Positions 1 through 10,151 are shown, numbered from the stretch's first letter. The stretch is DNA of 64,000 bases from Xanthobacter autotrophicus Py2 (GCA_000017645.1 CP000781.1:2157501-2221500); one strand, 5' to 3'. The notes: generated by a model from the sequence alone, not told the origin. Numbers and translations are program-made.

Positions 1-306
1 CCACAGCTTCATGTTGGGGCCGGCGATGCCGGCATTGTTGACGAGGATGTCGATCTTGCCGAATGCGGCGATCACCTCGGCGACGCCCTGCTCGACGGCC
101 TGCAGCTTCGTCACGTCAACGGTCACGGGCATGACGCGAGCGCGGCCGAGTTCGTCGGCAGTCTTCACGGCGAGGTCCGTGTCGCGGTCGAAGATGGCGA
201 CGCGGGCGCCGGAGGCGATGAAGCGCTCCACCACGGCGCGGCCGATGCCTTGCGCACCGCCGGTGACGATGGCGATGCGGTCCTTGAGGTCGATGGCGTT
301 GGACAT
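1..306 (-). CDS. SDR-family NAD(P)-dependent oxidoreductase (5' part only)
   Basis: This is the first 102 codons of a classical short-chain dehydrogenase; the gene runs off the left edge. The cofactor-binding motif TGGAQGIGRAV lies at about residues 16-26, an acidic residue follows the second beta strand (IFDRD), and the structural NNAG motif is near residue 92. The catalytic Ser and YxxxK lie outside the window, so the substrate cannot be guessed. The ATG at 306 begins MSNAIDLKDR, a normal distance before the Rossmann fold. The MarR gene lies 441 bp upstream on the same strand, so co-transcription is possible but not shown. Confidence 0.9.
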   Translation of the reverse strand, partial: MSNAIDLKDRIAIVTGGAQGIGRAVVERFIASGARVAIFDRDTDLAVKTADELGRARVMPVTVDVTKLQAVEQGVAEVIAAFGKIDILVNNAGIAGPNMKLW

Positions 307-747
307 GTTTCCCCCGTCTTGAGCGGCCGTGCCGGCCGTTGTTGGTGCAGGAGGGCGGGACCCGCCGGGATTTCACCCCCGCGAAGGTCAGCCTCCCAAC
401 TCGGACACGATGCGCCCGCCCGCCTGTCCTGTTGCGGAAAGGGCGACCGGTCACATGCGTCGAAATCCATCCTGAACGCGCTTGCGAGCGTTGGATGCCT
501 CGGCGCGCAGTCTGTCTCTAATCGATTGAAATAGCCAGAGTGTCTGTGCCGCTTTCAGGAAAGACGGAAACCGGAGTGCGGAGCGGACCAGCCGGACTGC
601 GATGGCGGAACTCCGCCAGGCGACACCCGCGAACCACCCAGGCTGTCAGTCGCCGAAGCGCGGAGGGGCACAGGCTTCCGGGCCGAGACACGCGGCGTCC
701 CTGCCGGTCCCGCAATTCCCCCGAAAACGGCCTGCGGGGCAGGGCCC
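307..747. other. gene-free stretch between SDR and MarR genes
   Basis: No reading frame here has convincing coding character. The open frames antisense to each other look like GC-driven shadows. The part near 330-390 has short GC-rich inverted repeats and presumably holds the SDR promoter or leader. No RNA gene was recognised. Confidence 0.4.
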
Positions 748-1239
748 TCAATTGTCGTCGTCGTCCTCGCCGAGGTCCGGCTCGTCGTCGACGCCGCCGT
801 CGGTGCCGAGGCGGTGGGCGAGGTTCTTCTCCACCTTGCGCAAGAGCTTGCGCAGGCGCTTCTTTTCCTTGTTGTCGAGCCCGGCCACCATCTCGCCCTC
901 GAGCTGCTCCCACACGCTGTCGATGGAGGCGCCGCGCTCGCGGCCGGCTTCGCTGAGGAAGACCCGCACCAACCGGCCGTCGCCATCGGTGGTGCGGCGC
1001 TCCACCAGGCCCTGGGTGGTGAGGCGGGCGATGGTCTTGGACGCGGTGGGCGGGCGCACCCGCAGGGCGCCGGCGAGGTCGCCCATGGTGCGGCCGTCCT
1101 GTTCGCACAGCAGCTTCAGCACCGCTTCCTGACCCGGAAACAGGCCCAGCGTCGCCAGCAGCCGGGCGGACAGCGCCTTTTGCAGCCGCGCAGTATGGGT
1201 CAGCCGGTAGCCGATGGTCTTCTGAACCGGATCCTTCAT
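748..1239 (-). CDS. MarR-family transcriptional regulator
   Basis: A 163-residue winged-helix regulator. It contains the MarR pattern of a dimerisation helix (TARLQKALSARL), then GRTMGDLAGALRVRPPTASK as the recognition region and a wing rich in Asp/Arg (ERRTTDGDGRLVRVFL). The start at 1239 is chosen because a GGGGGGAGAAG purine run lies immediately upstream; an open frame continues further 5' but has no family similarity. The last 16 residues are strongly acidic and end in DDDDN, a tail not typical of MarR proteins. It is divergent from metX across 255 bp. The ligand and targets are unknown; the SDR gene downstream on the same strand is one candidate. Confidence 0.85.
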   Translation of the reverse strand: MKDPVQKTIGYRLTHTARLQKALSARLLATLGLFPGQEAVLKLLCEQDGRTMGDLAGALRVRPPTASKTIARLTTQGLVERRTTDGDGRLVRVFLSEAGRERGASIDSVWEQLEGEMVAGLDNKEKKRLRKLLRKVEKNLAHRLGTDGGVDDEPDLGEDDDDN

Positions 1240-1494
1240 CTTCTCCCCCCACCCGCCGACCCTGAACACCAGTCCGGTGCGCGTGCCCCTGCGCTTCCGG
1301 CGTGAGGCGACAGGATGCTCCGGCCGTCCCTGCGGCGGGCTACTTATCCACACGCCGGCTTACAATTTTGCGAAGGTCGCCCATCTATCTGGTGCGCTGC
1401 ACGGCTTTCTGCCGCGCGCGGCCTGTTCCGCTCCGTTTCCACGGTGCCTGTGCCTGCGCTTGACAGGTGCGCGCCCGCGTCGCTTGGTTCGCCC

Positions 1495-2715
1495 ATGACT
1501 TCTTTCGTCCAACAGGATGTCGCCCTGCAAGACTCCGCCGGAGCCTCCGTCCTCCAGGCGCGGCGCGAGGCGGACGACCCCCACTCCCCGGTGGCGCGCT
1601 TCGGCGCCCGCAACCCGCTCAAGCTCGACGCGGGGGTGGAGCTGTCGCACCTGCAGATCGCCTACCAGACCTATGGCGAGCCCAATGCCGCACGCTCCAA
1701 CGCCATCCTGGTGTGCCACGCGCTGACCGGCGACCAGCATGCGGCCAGCCTCAATCCCGTCACCGGCAAGCCGGGCTGGTGGGAGACGCTGGTCGGCCCC
1801 GGCAAGCCCATCGACACCGAGCGCTTCTACGTCATCTGCGCCAATGTGCTCGGCGGCTGCATGGGCACCACCGGGCCGGCCTCCACCAATCCCCTGACCG
1901 GCCAGCCCTATGGGCTCGACATGCCGGTGGTGACCATCCGCGACATGGTCAACGCCCAGGCCATGCTGCTGGATCACCTCGGCATCGACAAGCTGTTGTG
2001 CGTGGCTGGCGGCTCCATGGGCGGCATGCAGGTGCTGCAATGGGCGGCGAGCTATCCCGAGCGGGTGTTCTCGGCCCTGCCCATTGCCACCGGCGCGCGC
2101 CATTCGGCGCAGAACATCGCCTTCCACGAGGTGGGCCGGCAGGCGGTGATGGCCGATCCCGACTGGCGCGGCGGGCGCTATCTCGCGGAGGGGGTGACGC
2201 CCCATCGCGGGCTCGCCGTGGCGCGCATGGCGGCCCACATCACCTACATGTCGGACCAGTCCCTGCACAACAAGTTCGGCCGGCGCCTGCAGAACCGCGA
2301 CATGCCCACCTTCGGCTTCGATGCCGACTTCCAGGTGGAAAGCTATCTGCGGCACCAGGGCGAAAGCTTCGTGCAGCGCTTCGATCCCAACTCCTATCTC
2401 TACGTGACCCGCGCCATGGATTATTTCGACCTCGCCGCCGACCATGGCGGCGTGCTGGCCAATGCCTTCCGGGGCTCGAAGACGCGCTTCTGCGTGGTCT
2501 CCTTCACCTCGGACTGGCTGTTCCCCACCGAGGATTCGCGCGCCATCGTCCATGCGCTCAACGCCTCGGGAGCGAACGTGTCCTTCACCGAGATCGATAG
2601 CGACAAGGGCCACGACGCCTTCCTGCTGCACGAGCCGGAGCTGACCGCCATCACCCGCGGCTTCCTCGACAGCGCGGCGCGGGCCTTCGGCCTGCCGGCG
2701 GCACGGCAGGCCTGA
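1495..2715 (+). CDS. metX: homoserine O-acyltransferase
   Basis: A 406-residue alpha/beta-hydrolase-fold enzyme that acylates homoserine with acetyl-CoA (or succinyl-CoA) at the start of methionine synthesis. The nucleophile elbow GGSMGGMQ is at residues 172-179 (Ser174). A C-terminal Asp in FTSDWLFP and a His in [11 protein letters not shown] complete the triad. The homologous part starts near residue 30, and ATG 1495 was chosen over longer frames because everything upstream is unlike the family. metW follows after 1 bp, the standard metXW pair. A TTGACA lies at 1460-1465, but no good -10 or SAM-II riboswitch was recognised in the leader. Acyl-donor specificity cannot be read from sequence alone. 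Confidence 0.95.
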   Translation: MTSFVQQDVALQDSAGASVLQARREADDPHSPVARFGARNPLKLDAGVELSHLQIAYQTYGEPNAARSNAILVCHALTGDQHAASLNPVTGKPGWWETLVGPGKPIDTERFYVICANVLGGCMGTTGPASTNPLTGQPYGLDMPVVTIRDMVNAQAMLLDHLGIDKLLCVAGGSMGGMQVLQWAASYPERVFSALPIATGARHSAQNIAFHEVGRQAVMADPDWRGGRYLAEGVTPHRGLAVARMAAHITYMSDQSLHNKFGRRLQNRDMPTFGFDADFQVESYLRHQGESFVQRFDPNSYLYVTRAMDYFDLAADHGGVLANAFRGSKTRFCVVSFTSDWLFPTEDSRAIVHALNASGANVSFTEIDSDKGHDAFLLHEPELTAITRGFLDSAARAFGLPAARQA

Positions 2716-2716
2716 G

Positions 2717-3370
2717 ATGGCGCTCAGCGAACCGGTGCTGGACGAGGGCGTGGTGCGCCTGCAGGGCGGGCGCGTCGATCTCGTGGTCGTGGCGGAGATG
2801 GTGGCGCCGGGCTCGCGCGTGCTCGATGTGGGCGCGGGCGACGGCGAACTGCTGGAGCTGCTGGCCACCACGCGGGGCTGCGATGCGCGCGGCATCGAAC
2901 TGTCCCGCGAGGGGGTGAATGCGGGTGTGGCGCGCGGCCTTGCCGTGGTGCAGGGCGACGCCGACGTGGACCTTGCCCACTATCCCGACGACGCCTTCGA
3001 TTATGTCATCCTCAGCCAGACCCTGCAGGCCACCCGCCGCCCGCGCTGGGTGCTGGAGCAGATGCTGCGCATCGGCCGCCGTGCGGTGGTGTCCTTCCCC
3101 AATTTCGGCCACTGGCGCTCGCGGCTGGACCTCATGGTCAACGGCCGGATGCCGGTGACCGACAACATGCCCATGTCCTGGTACGAGACCCCCAACATCC
3201 ACTTCTGCACCATCCGCGATTTCGTGGCGCTGGCGGAGCTCCTGGACGCGCGCATCGAGCGGGCGGTGGCGCTGGACTCATCCGGCCACCGGGTGCGGGT
3301 GAACATGCCGTGGTGGGTGTGGAACCTGCTCGGCGAGCAGGCGGTGTTCCTGCTCACGCGGAAGGGATAG
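2717..3370 (+). CDS. metW: methionine biosynthesis protein MetW
   Basis: A 217-residue class I SAM-methyltransferase-like protein. The glycine loop LDVGAGDGELLELL sits near residues 35-48, followed by DYVILSQTLQ and FPNFGHWRSR, both characteristic of MetW. MetW proteins are found paired with MetX and are reported to support its activity in alphaproteobacteria. The start lies 1 bp after the metX stop, so translation is probably coupled. No SAM-dependent reaction can be assigned. Confidence 0.93.
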   Translation: MALSEPVLDEGVVRLQGGRVDLVVVAEMVAPGSRVLDVGAGDGELLELLATTRGCDARGIELSREGVNAGVARGLAVVQGDADVDLAHYPDDAFDYVILSQTLQATRRPRWVLEQMLRIGRRAVVSFPNFGHWRSRLDLMVNGRMPVTDNMPMSWYETPNIHFCTIRDFVALAELLDARIERAVALDSSGHRVRVNMPWWVWNLLGEQAVFLLTRKG

Positions 3371-3453
3371 GGCGGGAGGAGTCCGCGCTTTCGCGCGCAG
3401 GAGAGGGAAAAAAGCGTGCATCCTTGCGCCGAGTCCCGCTGCCTTCTCACTGC

Positions 3454-3562
3454 GTCATGGCCGGGCTTGACCCGGCCATCCACGTCTCGCGGCCGGGCGC
3501 AATGCTCCGGCGCGTGGCGCAAGCGACACTGCGTGGATACCCGGGTCAAGCCCGGGCATGAC
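3454..3562. repeat. palindromic intergenic element, copy 1
   Basis: Two 31-bp arms, 3454-3484 and 3532-3562, are near-perfect inverted copies of each other separated by 47 bp. Each arm holds the core CCGGGCTTGACCCGG, itself a small palindrome. A second element with the same organisation lies at 4433-4540. It sits between convergent metW and cbbE and could form a long hairpin that ends transcription from both sides. Confidence 0.85.
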
Positions 3563-3673
3563 GGTGCATTTCAACCAGGGCATGCGAGGGCTTACGCGAC
3601 CCACCCGCACGCGGAACCGGTTTTCATTGCCCGGGCCGGCCACGCGGCAGCGGCCCGGCTCAACCGACGCCGC

Positions 3674-4366
3674 TCAAGCCGCCGCGGCGGTTCCCGTGGC
3701 GCTTTCGATCTCGCGCTTCATGGCGGCGATGGTGGCGCCATAATCCTTGGCGCCGTAGATGGCGCTGCCGGCCACGAAGGTGTCGGCCCCGGCCGCCGCG
3801 ATGGCGCCGATATTGTCCACCTTCACGCCGCCGTCGATCTCAAGGCGAATGTCGCGGCCCGAGGCGTCGATGCGTTCGCGGATGGCCTTCAGCTTGTCGA
3901 GGGCGCCGGGAATGAAGGCCTGCCCGCCGAAGCCGGGGTTCACCGACATCACCAGCACCAGATCGAGCTGGTCCAGCGTGTAGTCGAGCACCGAGAGCGG
4001 CGTCGCCGGATTGAGCACCAGTCCCGCCTTCACCCCCTTGGAGCGGATGAGCTGGAGCGAGCGGTCCACATGCTCGCTGGCCTCCGGATGGAAGGAGATG
4101 AGGTCGGCACCGGCGCCCGCGAAGGCCTCGATCATGCCGTCCACCGGCTTCACCATCAGGTGCACGTCCACGAAGGCCTTGGTCACCTTGCGCAGGGACT
4201 GCAGCACCAGCGGGCCGATGGTGAGGTTGGGGACGTAATGATTATCCATCACGTCGAAGTGAATCCATTCCGCACCGCCCTCAAGCACCGCCTCTACCTC
4301 GGCGCCGAGGCGGGTGAAATCGGCCGAGAGGATGGACGGGGCGATGATGGGATAAGCGCGGGCCAT
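3674..4366 (-). CDS. cbbE: ribulose-phosphate 3-epimerase, last gene of the cbb operon
   Basis: A 230-residue TIM-barrel epimerase interconverting ribulose 5-phosphate and xylulose 5-phosphate. Family signatures are [11 protein letters not shown] at the N-terminus, [12 protein letters not shown] (metal His/Asp), [17 protein letters not shown] and EIDGGV. Start 4366 is preceded by GGAGACCCCC, a good ribosome binding site; the frame extends upstream through repeat 4433-4540 but is not family-like there. It is the distal gene of the cbb series, 218 bp after cbbA, with a palindromic element in the gap and another after its stop. It could serve both the Calvin cycle and the pentose phosphate pathway. 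Confidence 0.95.
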   Translation of the reverse strand: MARAYPIIAPSILSADFTRLGAEVEAVLEGGAEWIHFDVMDNHYVPNLTIGPLVLQSLRKVTKAFVDVHLMVKPVDGMIEAFAGAGADLISFHPEASEHVDRSLQLIRSKGVKAGLVLNPATPLSVLDYTLDQLDLVLVMSVNPGFGGQAFIPGALDKLKAIRERIDASGRDIRLEIDGGVKVDNIGAIAAAGADTFVAGSAIYGAKDYGATIAAMKREIESATGTAAAA

Positions 4367-4432
4367 GGGGGTCTCCTGCAGTATCTTGGCGCGCAGCTGG
4401 AAGCAGTGCCCCGCGCATCGTCTCGACAGTCC

Positions 4433-4540
4433 GTCGTGGCCGGGCTTGACCCGGCCATCCACGTCTCGCGGCCGGGCGCCAAACGAATAACGTCGCGCGG
4501 GTGGCCCTGCATGGATGCCCGGGTCAAGCCCGGGCATGAC
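4433..4540. repeat. palindromic intergenic element, copy 2
   Basis: Same architecture and orientation as 3454-3562: arms 4433-4463 and 4510-4540, inverted to each other. The left arms differ at one position, and the following stretch (TCTCGCGGCCGGGCGC) is also shared, while the central loops differ. It lies in the 218-bp gap between cbbA and cbbE, so transcription of cbbE must pass through it unless cbbE has its own promoter. Confidence 0.85.
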
Positions 4541-4584
4541 GGCTTTCTCTTTGAACTCCTATACGATCCCCGAGCCTCCGCAGG

Positions 4585-5649
4585 CTAGTGCACCACCTGC
4601 GCCAGCTCACCGGAAGCGTAGCGCTTGGCCATGTCGTCCAGCTCGATGGGACGGATCTTGTCCGCCTTGCCGGCGGCGCCGAACGCCTCGAAGCGATTGA
4701 TGCACACCTTCTTGGCCTCTTCCATGGCGGCGGCGAGGAACTTGCGCGGGTCGAACTCTGATTTGTTCTTCGCCCCCACGCGGCGCATGCCGGCGGTCAT
4801 GGCGAGGCGGATGTCGGTGTCGATGTTCACCTTGCGCACGCCGTAGCGGATGCCCTCCTGGATCTCCTCCACCGGCACGCCGTAGGTCTCCGGGATGTCG
4901 CCGCCATAGGTGCGGATCTCCTCCAGCAGATCCTGCGGCACCGAGGACGAGCCGTGCATCACCAGATGGGTGGTGGGAATGCGCTGGTGGATGGCTTTCA
5001 CCCGGTCGATGGCGAGGATGTCGCCGGTGGGCTTGCGGGTAAACTTGTAGGCGCCGTGGGAGGTGCCGATGGCGATGGCCAGCGCGTCGCACTGGGTTGC
5101 CTTCACGAACTGGGCCGCCTCTTCCGGATCGGTGAGCAGCTTGTCGTGGTCGAGGGCCCCTTCGGCGCCGTGGCCGTCCTCGGCCTCGCCCTTGCCGGTC
5201 TCCAGCGAGCCGAGGCAGCCCAGCTCCCCCTCCACCGAGACGCCCACCGCATGGGCCAGTTCCACCACCTTGGCGGTGACGGCGGCGTTGTAGTCATAGT
5301 CGGCGGGGGTCTTGCCGTCTTCCTTCAGGGAGCCGTCCATCATCACCGAGGAGAAACCGGACTTGATGGCGCCCATGCACACGGCGGGGGAGGCGCCGTG
5401 GTCCTGGTGCATCACCACGGGGATCTCGGGGTAGGCCTCCACGGCGGCGGCGATGAGATGGCGCAGGAACGCCTCGCCGGCATATTTGCGCGCGCCGGCC
5501 GAGCCCTGCAGGATGACCGGCGAGCGCGTGGCGCGGGCCGCGTCCATGATCGCCTTCACCTGCTCCATGTTGTTCACGTTGAAGGCCGGCAGGCCGTAGG
5601 AAAGCTCCGCCGCATGGTCGAGCAGCTGGCGCATGGAAACGAGGGCCAT
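4585..5649 (-). CDS. cbbA: class II fructose-bisphosphate aldolase
   Basis: A 354-residue zinc-dependent aldolase making fructose 1,6-bisphosphate (and probably sedoheptulose 1,7-bisphosphate) in the Calvin cycle. The metal and active-site motif HQDHG is at residues 81-85. Further signatures are PAFNVNN near 21-27, [15 protein letters not shown] and VMHGSSSVP. Start 5649 has AGGAGAGG just upstream. It follows cbbT after 72 bp and has the length of CbbA-type class II enzymes. Its place in the cbb series supports an autotrophic role; a second glycolytic aldolase may exist elsewhere. Confidence 0.95.
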   Translation of the reverse strand: MALVSMRQLLDHAAELSYGLPAFNVNNMEQVKAIMDAARATRSPVILQGSAGARKYAGEAFLRHLIAAAVEAYPEIPVVMHQDHGASPAVCMGAIKSGFSSVMMDGSLKEDGKTPADYDYNAAVTAKVVELAHAVGVSVEGELGCLGSLETGKGEAEDGHGAEGALDHDKLLTDPEEAAQFVKATQCDALAIAIGTSHGAYKFTRKPTGDILAIDRVKAIHQRIPTTHLVMHGSSSVPQDLLEEIRTYGGDIPETYGVPVEEIQEGIRYGVRKVNIDTDIRLAMTAGMRRVGAKNKSEFDPRKFLAAAMEEAKKVCINRFEAFGAAGKADKIRPIELDDMAKRYASGELAQVVH

Positions 5650-5721
5650 TGTCCTCTCCTTTCGGGTTCGCAAGATCGTTCGTTCAGGGACCGCCCCTCT
5701 CCCGGGAGGAGGGCCCAACCC

Positions 5722-7809
5722 TCACCCCACCGCGCGGCGCACGGCTTCGGCCACCTTCTCGACGGTGAAGCCGAACAGGGGCCACAGATCCTTCTCGGGG
5801 GCGGATTCGCCGAAGCGGTCGATGCCGATGACGGTGACGCCCTCCTCGCGGGTGCCGGTGAGGCCGCGCCAGCCGCGGGTGACGCCCGCTTCCACCGCCA
5901 CCACCGGCACGCCCTTCGGGAACAGCGCGGCGCGCTCGGTCTCGGTCAAAGCCTCGAACCGCTCGCGGCAGGGCATGGAGACGATGCGGGTGGCGATGCC
6001 CGCCGTGTCCAGGGCCTCGGCCGCCGCCACCGCCAGCTTCACCTCGGAGCCGGTGGCGACGAGGATGGCGCGGGCCACCCCCTCGCTCTCGCGCAGCACA
6101 TAGCCGCCGCCGGCGATGGCCTCCACCTGCGCCGCCGAGCGCGGCCACATGGGCAGGTTCTGGCGCGACAGGATGAGGGCGGAGGGACCGTCGGTGCGGG
6201 TCAGCGCCGCATGCCAGGCGGCCAGCGTCTCCACCGTGTCGCAGGGCCGCCACACGTCCAGGTTCGGGATGAGGCGCAGGCTTTCCACATGCTCCACCGG
6301 CTGGTGGGTGGGGCCGTCCTCGCCGAGGCCGATGGAATCATGGGTGAGAATGTAGATCACCCTTTGGCCCATGAGCGCGCTCATGCGCATGGCGTTGCGG
6401 GCATAGTCCGAGAACACCAGGAAGGTGGCCACGAACGGGATGAAGCCGCCGTGCAAAGCGATGCCGTTGGCGATGGCCGACATGCCGAACTCGCGCACGC
6501 CATAATAGATCTGGTTGCCCGCCGGATCCCGCGTCACCGGCACCGCGCCGGGGAAGGTGGTGAGGTTGGAATGGGCGAGGTCCGCCGAGCCGCCGAGAAA
6601 TTCCGGCACCGCCGGGGCTAGGGCCGCTAGGGCCTGCTGGCTCGCCTTGCGGGTCGCCACGGTCTCGGCCTTCTCCAAAGTGGTCTTCAGCGCCGCTGCA
6701 TAGGTGTCGGCGAAGACCGGGGAGAGGTCGCCCTTCAGGCGGCGGCGGAACTCGGCCGCCTCCTTGGGATAGGCGCGCTCATAGGCCACCATGCGGGCCT
6801 CCCACGCCTGCTGGCGCGCGGCTCCCACCTTGCGGGCGTCCCACTGGGCGTAGATGTCGTCCGGGATCTCGAAGGGGGCGTGATCCCAGCCCATGGCGGC
6901 GCGGGTGCGGGCGATCTCGTCCGGACCGAGCGGGGCACCGTGGGTGTCCTGGTGGCCCTGCTTGGTGGGCGCGCCGCGGCCGATGACAGTCTTGCAGCAG
7001 ATCAGCGACGGCTTGCCGGTCTCGGCCAGCGCCTGTTCGGTGGCGGCGCGCACGGCGGCGGGATCGTGCCCGTCCACGTTGCGCACCACGTGCCAGCCAT
7101 AGGCTTCGAAACGGGCCGGGGTGTCGTCGGCGAACCATTCCTCCACCTTGCCGTCGATGGAGATGCCGTTGTCGTCATAATAGGCGACGAGCTTGCCGAG
7201 GCCGAGCCGGCCGGCGAGCGAACAGGCCTCGTGGCTCACGCCTTCCATCAGGCAGCCGTCGCCGAGGAAGACGAAGGTGCGGTGATCGACGATGGCCAGG
7301 CCCGGCCGGTTGAACTGGGCGGCCAGCGTCTTTTCCGCCAGCGCCATGCCCACCGCATTGGCGAGGCCCTGGCCCAGCGGGCCGGTGGTGGTCTCGACGC
7401 CCGGCGTCATGCCGTATTCGGGATGGCCGGGGGTGCGCGAATGCACCTGCCGGAAGCGCTTCAGCTCCGCCACCGGCAGGTCGTAGCCGGTGAGGTGGAG
7501 CAGCGCGTAGATCAGCATGGAGCCATGCCCGTTGGACAGCACGAAGCGGTCGCGGTCGGGCCATGCGGGATCGGCGGGATTGTGACGCAGGTGCTCACGC
7601 CACACCACGGCGGAGATGTCCGCCATGCCCAGCGGCGCGCCGGGATGGCCGGATTTCGCCTGCTCCACGCCATCCATGGCGAGCGCGCGCAAGGCCGCCG
7701 TCACCGGCCAGGCGAGGGAGCCGGGGCTGCGGTCCAGCGTGGGGACGGCGTCGGCGGTGGTGGCGCTTGCTGCCGTCATGGCCTTGGCGGTGCTGGCGTG
7801 AGCAGTCAT
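5722..7809 (-). CDS. cbbT: transketolase
   Basis: A 695-residue thiamine-diphosphate enzyme transferring two-carbon units between sugar phosphates. Visible motifs are [12 protein letters not shown], the GDG...N ThDP loop ([10 protein letters not shown] and [10 protein letters not shown]), [19 protein letters not shown] in the pyrimidine-binding domain, and a C-terminal domain with VPVVAVEAG. An upstream ATG at 7833 is in frame, but 7809 has the better ribosome binding site (GGGAGA). The N-terminal 30 residues are Ala/Thr-rich and not conserved. It lies downstream of cbbP across a 291-bp gap that contains GC-rich inverted repeats. Confidence 0.95.
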   Translation of the reverse strand: MTAHASTAKAMTAASATTADAVPTLDRSPGSLAWPVTAALRALAMDGVEQAKSGHPGAPLGMADISAVVWREHLRHNPADPAWPDRDRFVLSNGHGSMLIYALLHLTGYDLPVAELKRFRQVHSRTPGHPEYGMTPGVETTTGPLGQGLANAVGMALAEKTLAAQFNRPGLAIVDHRTFVFLGDGCLMEGVSHEACSLAGRLGLGKLVAYYDDNGISIDGKVEEWFADDTPARFEAYGWHVVRNVDGHDPAAVRAATEQALAETGKPSLICCKTVIGRGAPTKQGHQDTHGAPLGPDEIARTRAAMGWDHAPFEIPDDIYAQWDARKVGAARQQAWEARMVAYERAYPKEAAEFRRRLKGDLSPVFADTYAAALKTTLEKAETVATRKASQQALAALAPAVPEFLGGSADLAHSNLTTFPGAVPVTRDPAGNQIYYGVREFGMSAIANGIALHGGFIPFVATFLVFSDYARNAMRMSALMGQRVIYILTHDSIGLGEDGPTHQPVEHVESLRLIPNLDVWRPCDTVETLAAWHAALTRTDGPSALILSRQNLPMWPRSAAQVEAIAGGGYVLRESEGVARAILVATGSEVKLAVAAAEALDTAGIATRIVSMPCRERFEALTETERAALFPKGVPVVAVEAGVTRGWRGLTGTREEGVTVIGIDRFGESAPEKDLWPLFGFTVEKVAEAVRRAVG

Positions 7810-7854
7810 GGCTCGTCTCCCTTCAACCTTCATTGCCCCTTCGCGATCGTCCCG

Positions 7855-8086
7855 CCTTCCCCGGCGCGGGGGAGGGGTGGGGAGGGGGGTGCCATGGTCG
7901 TCGGTCAGGGATCGCGAAGGCGGCGGCACCAGACCCCCCGCGTGTCTCCCCTGCGCGGGGAGGAAAATCGTGTCGCCGCAAAGGGGAGGCGGGGAGGGCG
8001 GCAGCCACGCGTCCGAAATGCCCCTAAGGCTGGGCTCCCGGACGTGCCGCCCTCCCCCTCACCCTTCCCCCGGCGCGGGGAAGGGG
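7855..8086. repeat. pair of inverted GC-rich intergenic repeats
   Basis: A roughly 34-bp unit at 7855-7889 (starting CCTTCCCCGGCGCGGGGG) is repeated in opposite orientation near 8050-8086. Together they could fold the cbbP-cbbT intergenic RNA. A degenerate relative (CTCTCCCGGGAGGAGGG) lies near 5697-5713 between cbbT and cbbA. No gene was found in 7810-8100. Confidence 0.6.
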
Positions 8087-8100
8087 AAACCTGCCGCGCC

Positions 8101-8976
8101 TCAGCCGGCGCGGCGCTTCCGGTCGATCAGCTTCATGATCAGCGGCGTCAAAAGCAGCTGCATGGCCAGATCCTGCTTGTTGCCGGGGATGACGATGGAG
8201 TTCGCCCGCGACATGAAGCTGTCGTGGATCATCGACAGCAGGTAGGGAAAATCGATGCCATGGGGGTCGCGGAAGCGGATCACCACCATGGATTCGTCCG
8301 GCGTCGGGATCCAGCGCGCGGCGAACGGGTTGGAGGTGTCCACCGTCGGCACGCGCTGGAAGTTGATGTCGGTCTCGGTGAATTGCGGACAGATGTAGCG
8401 CACGTAATCGGGCATGCGCCGCAGGATGGTGTCGGTGACATCTTCCGTGGAATAGCCGCGGGTGGACTTGTCGCGATGGATCTTCTGGATCCATTCGAGA
8501 TTGATCACCGGCACCACGCCGATCTTCAGGTCGGCATGCTGGGCCAGGTTGATGTCGTCGGTCACCACCGCGCCGTGCAGGCCTTCGTAGAACAACAGGT
8601 CGGTGCCGGCGCCCACGTCTTCCCAGTCGGTGAAGTTGCCGGGCTCGGCGCCGTAAAGCTTGGCCTCCTGGGCGTCATGGACATAGTGGCGGGTGCGGCC
8701 CGCGCCGGTCGCGCCATAGTCCTTGAACAGGGTGCCCAGCTCGTCGAGCAGGTTGGTGTCGGGCGAGAAATGGCTGAAGTGGCGGTTGCCCTTGGTGGCC
8801 TCGGCGGCCATCAGCTCGCGCATTTCCAGGCGGTTGTAGCGGTGGAAGGCGTCGCCCTCCACGAAGGCGGCCTTGACCTTCTCGCGGTAGAAGATCTGCT
8901 CGAAGGTCCGCTTCACGGAGGTCGTCCCGGCGCCCGACGAACCGGTGACGACGATGATGGGATGCTTGATGGACAT
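8101..8976 (-). CDS. cbbP: phosphoribulokinase
   Basis: A 291-residue class I (proteobacterial) phosphoribulokinase, which makes ribulose 1,5-bisphosphate from ribulose 5-phosphate and ATP. The P-loop GSSGAGTTS is at residues 12-20. Other signatures are EGDAFHRYNR, FYEGLHGAV (catalytic acid region) and NLEWIQKIHRDK. ATG 8976 gives the canonical N-terminus MSIKHPIIVVTG. It lies 37 bp after cbbF, clearly in the same operon. With RuBisCO it defines autotrophic capacity in this window. Confidence 0.97.
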   Translation of the reverse strand: MSIKHPIIVVTGSSGAGTTSVKRTFEQIFYREKVKAAFVEGDAFHRYNRLEMRELMAAEATKGNRHFSHFSPDTNLLDELGTLFKDYGATGAGRTRHYVHDAQEAKLYGAEPGNFTDWEDVGAGTDLLFYEGLHGAVVTDDINLAQHADLKIGVVPVINLEWIQKIHRDKSTRGYSTEDVTDTILRRMPDYVRYICPQFTETDINFQRVPTVDTSNPFAARWIPTPDESMVVIRFRDPHGIDFPYLLSMIHDSFMSRANSIVIPGNKQDLAMQLLLTPLIMKLIDRKRRAG

Positions 8977-9013
8977 GGAGTGCTCGGCTCTTCTTTTGTC
9001 TTGGCTGCCGGGA

Positions 9014-10075
9014 TCAGATGAACAGGCCGCGCCGCGCGAACAGCGGTGAGCGCTCGCCGTGGCCCGAGGGCTCCAGGTGATAGCGGGCGGCGCGGGCCAC
9101 CTCGTCGCGCGAGCCGAAGATGAAGGGCACGCGCTGGTGCACGCCGGTGGCCGAGAGGTCGAGGATGGAACTGCGCCCGTCGATGGCCGAGCCCTGGGCC
9201 TGTTCCATCAGGAAGGCGACGGGGAAGGCTTCGTAGAGCAGGCGCAGGCGGCCGTGGGTGTAGCCCTTGCGGCCGTCGCCGGGATAAAGATAGATGCCGC
9301 CGCGCTGGAAGATGCGGTGCGCATCCGCGACCATTGACGCCACCCAGCGCATGTTGAACTCGCGCTCGCGCGGGCCCTTCCTGCCGGCCAGGCAATCGTC
9401 CACATAGGCGCGGATCGGATCGTCCCAGTGGTGGTAGTTCGACATGTTGATGGCGAACTCGGCGGCGTCTTCCTTCACCCGCACCGCCGCGTTCACGAGG
9501 CGGAAGGAGCCGTCCCGGTCGAGGGCAAAGTGCCAGGTGCCGGCGCCCACCGTGAGCATCAGCGCGGTGTGAGGCCCGTAGATGACATAGCCGCCGGCGA
9601 GCATGTCGCGCCCGTTCTGCAGGAAGGCGGTGACGCTTGCCGCGTCGGTGCCGTCCTGGTGCGGGAACACGGCGAAGATGGTGCCCACCGAGATGTCGGT
9701 GTCGATGTTGGACGAGCCGTCCAGCGGGTCGATGGCCACCAGCAGCGGGGCTTCGGGATCAAGCAGCACCGGCGCGTCGTTCTCCTCCGAGGCGACGGCG
9801 GCCACCGGGGCCTTGCGCAGGGCGTCGATGACCATGTCGTTGGAGATGATGTCGAGCGCCTTCTGGCCCTCGCCCGCTTCACCGGACGAGAGGGTGCGTG
9901 CGAGGTCGCCGGCGAGCGGACCCTCGGCAATGGCGCGGGCGATCTGGATGGTGCCTGCGGCGAGCGCGTTGAGGGTCGCGGCGACATCGCGGCGGCGGGC
10001 GTCCTCGCCCGCCCATTCCTCGAGCGCGCAGGCAAGCGTGATTCCGGGTGCGGCGCGATGATCGGCGGTTGGCAT
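9014..10075 (-). CDS. cbbF: class I fructose-1,6-bisphosphatase (possibly also sedoheptulose bisphosphatase)
   Basis: A 353-residue enzyme removing the 1-phosphate of fructose 1,6-bisphosphate. The metal-binding signature [10 protein letters not shown] is at residues 116-125, ASEEND provides upstream acidic ligands, and GGIYLYPGD and the Lys-rich substrate region ([17 protein letters not shown]) follow. Start 10075 is preceded by AGGGAGACG; the longer open frame overlaps cbbX antisense-like sequence and is not family-like. It lies between cbbX (76 bp gap) and cbbP. CbbF enzymes of autotrophs often also take sedoheptulose 1,7-bisphosphate; this is inference here. Confidence 0.95.
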   Translation of the reverse strand: MPTADHRAAPGITLACALEEWAGEDARRRDVAATLNALAAGTIQIARAIAEGPLAGDLARTLSSGEAGEGQKALDIISNDMVIDALRKAPVAAVASEENDAPVLLDPEAPLLVAIDPLDGSSNIDTDISVGTIFAVFPHQDGTDAASVTAFLQNGRDMLAGGYVIYGPHTALMLTVGAGTWHFALDRDGSFRLVNAAVRVKEDAAEFAINMSNYHHWDDPIRAYVDDCLAGRKGPREREFNMRWVASMVADAHRIFQRGGIYLYPGDGRKGYTHGRLRLLYEAFPVAFLMEQAQGSAIDGRSSILDLSATGVHQRVPFIFGSRDEVARAARYHLEPSGHGERSPLFARRGLFI

Positions 10076-10151
10076 GGCGGTCGTCTCCCTGAGGGTCTTC
10101 TCCGCGCGACCCGTTCGGCGGGTCGTCATCGGTGTTTTTGGTCCCGCAGCC

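Noticed and set aside
1344..1352. Perfect DnaA-box sequence TTATCCACA upstream of metX
   Set aside because: It is a single copy with no companions, no AT-rich unwinding region and no origin genes nearby; probably chance or a minor DnaA site.
1440..1494. SAM-II or other SAM riboswitch in the metX leader
   Set aside because: metX in alphaproteobacteria can carry one, but the expected conserved pseudoknot segments are not visible in the leader.
1360..2895. Long 511-codon open frame antisense to metX
   Set aside because: It is rich in Gly, His, Arg and Val with no family similarity, as expected for a shadow of a high-GC gene. The same applies to the other long antisense frames across the window.
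3371..3673. CRISPR-like or tandem repeats around the palindromic elements
   Set aside because: There are only two inverted arms per element and no regularly spaced unique spacers.
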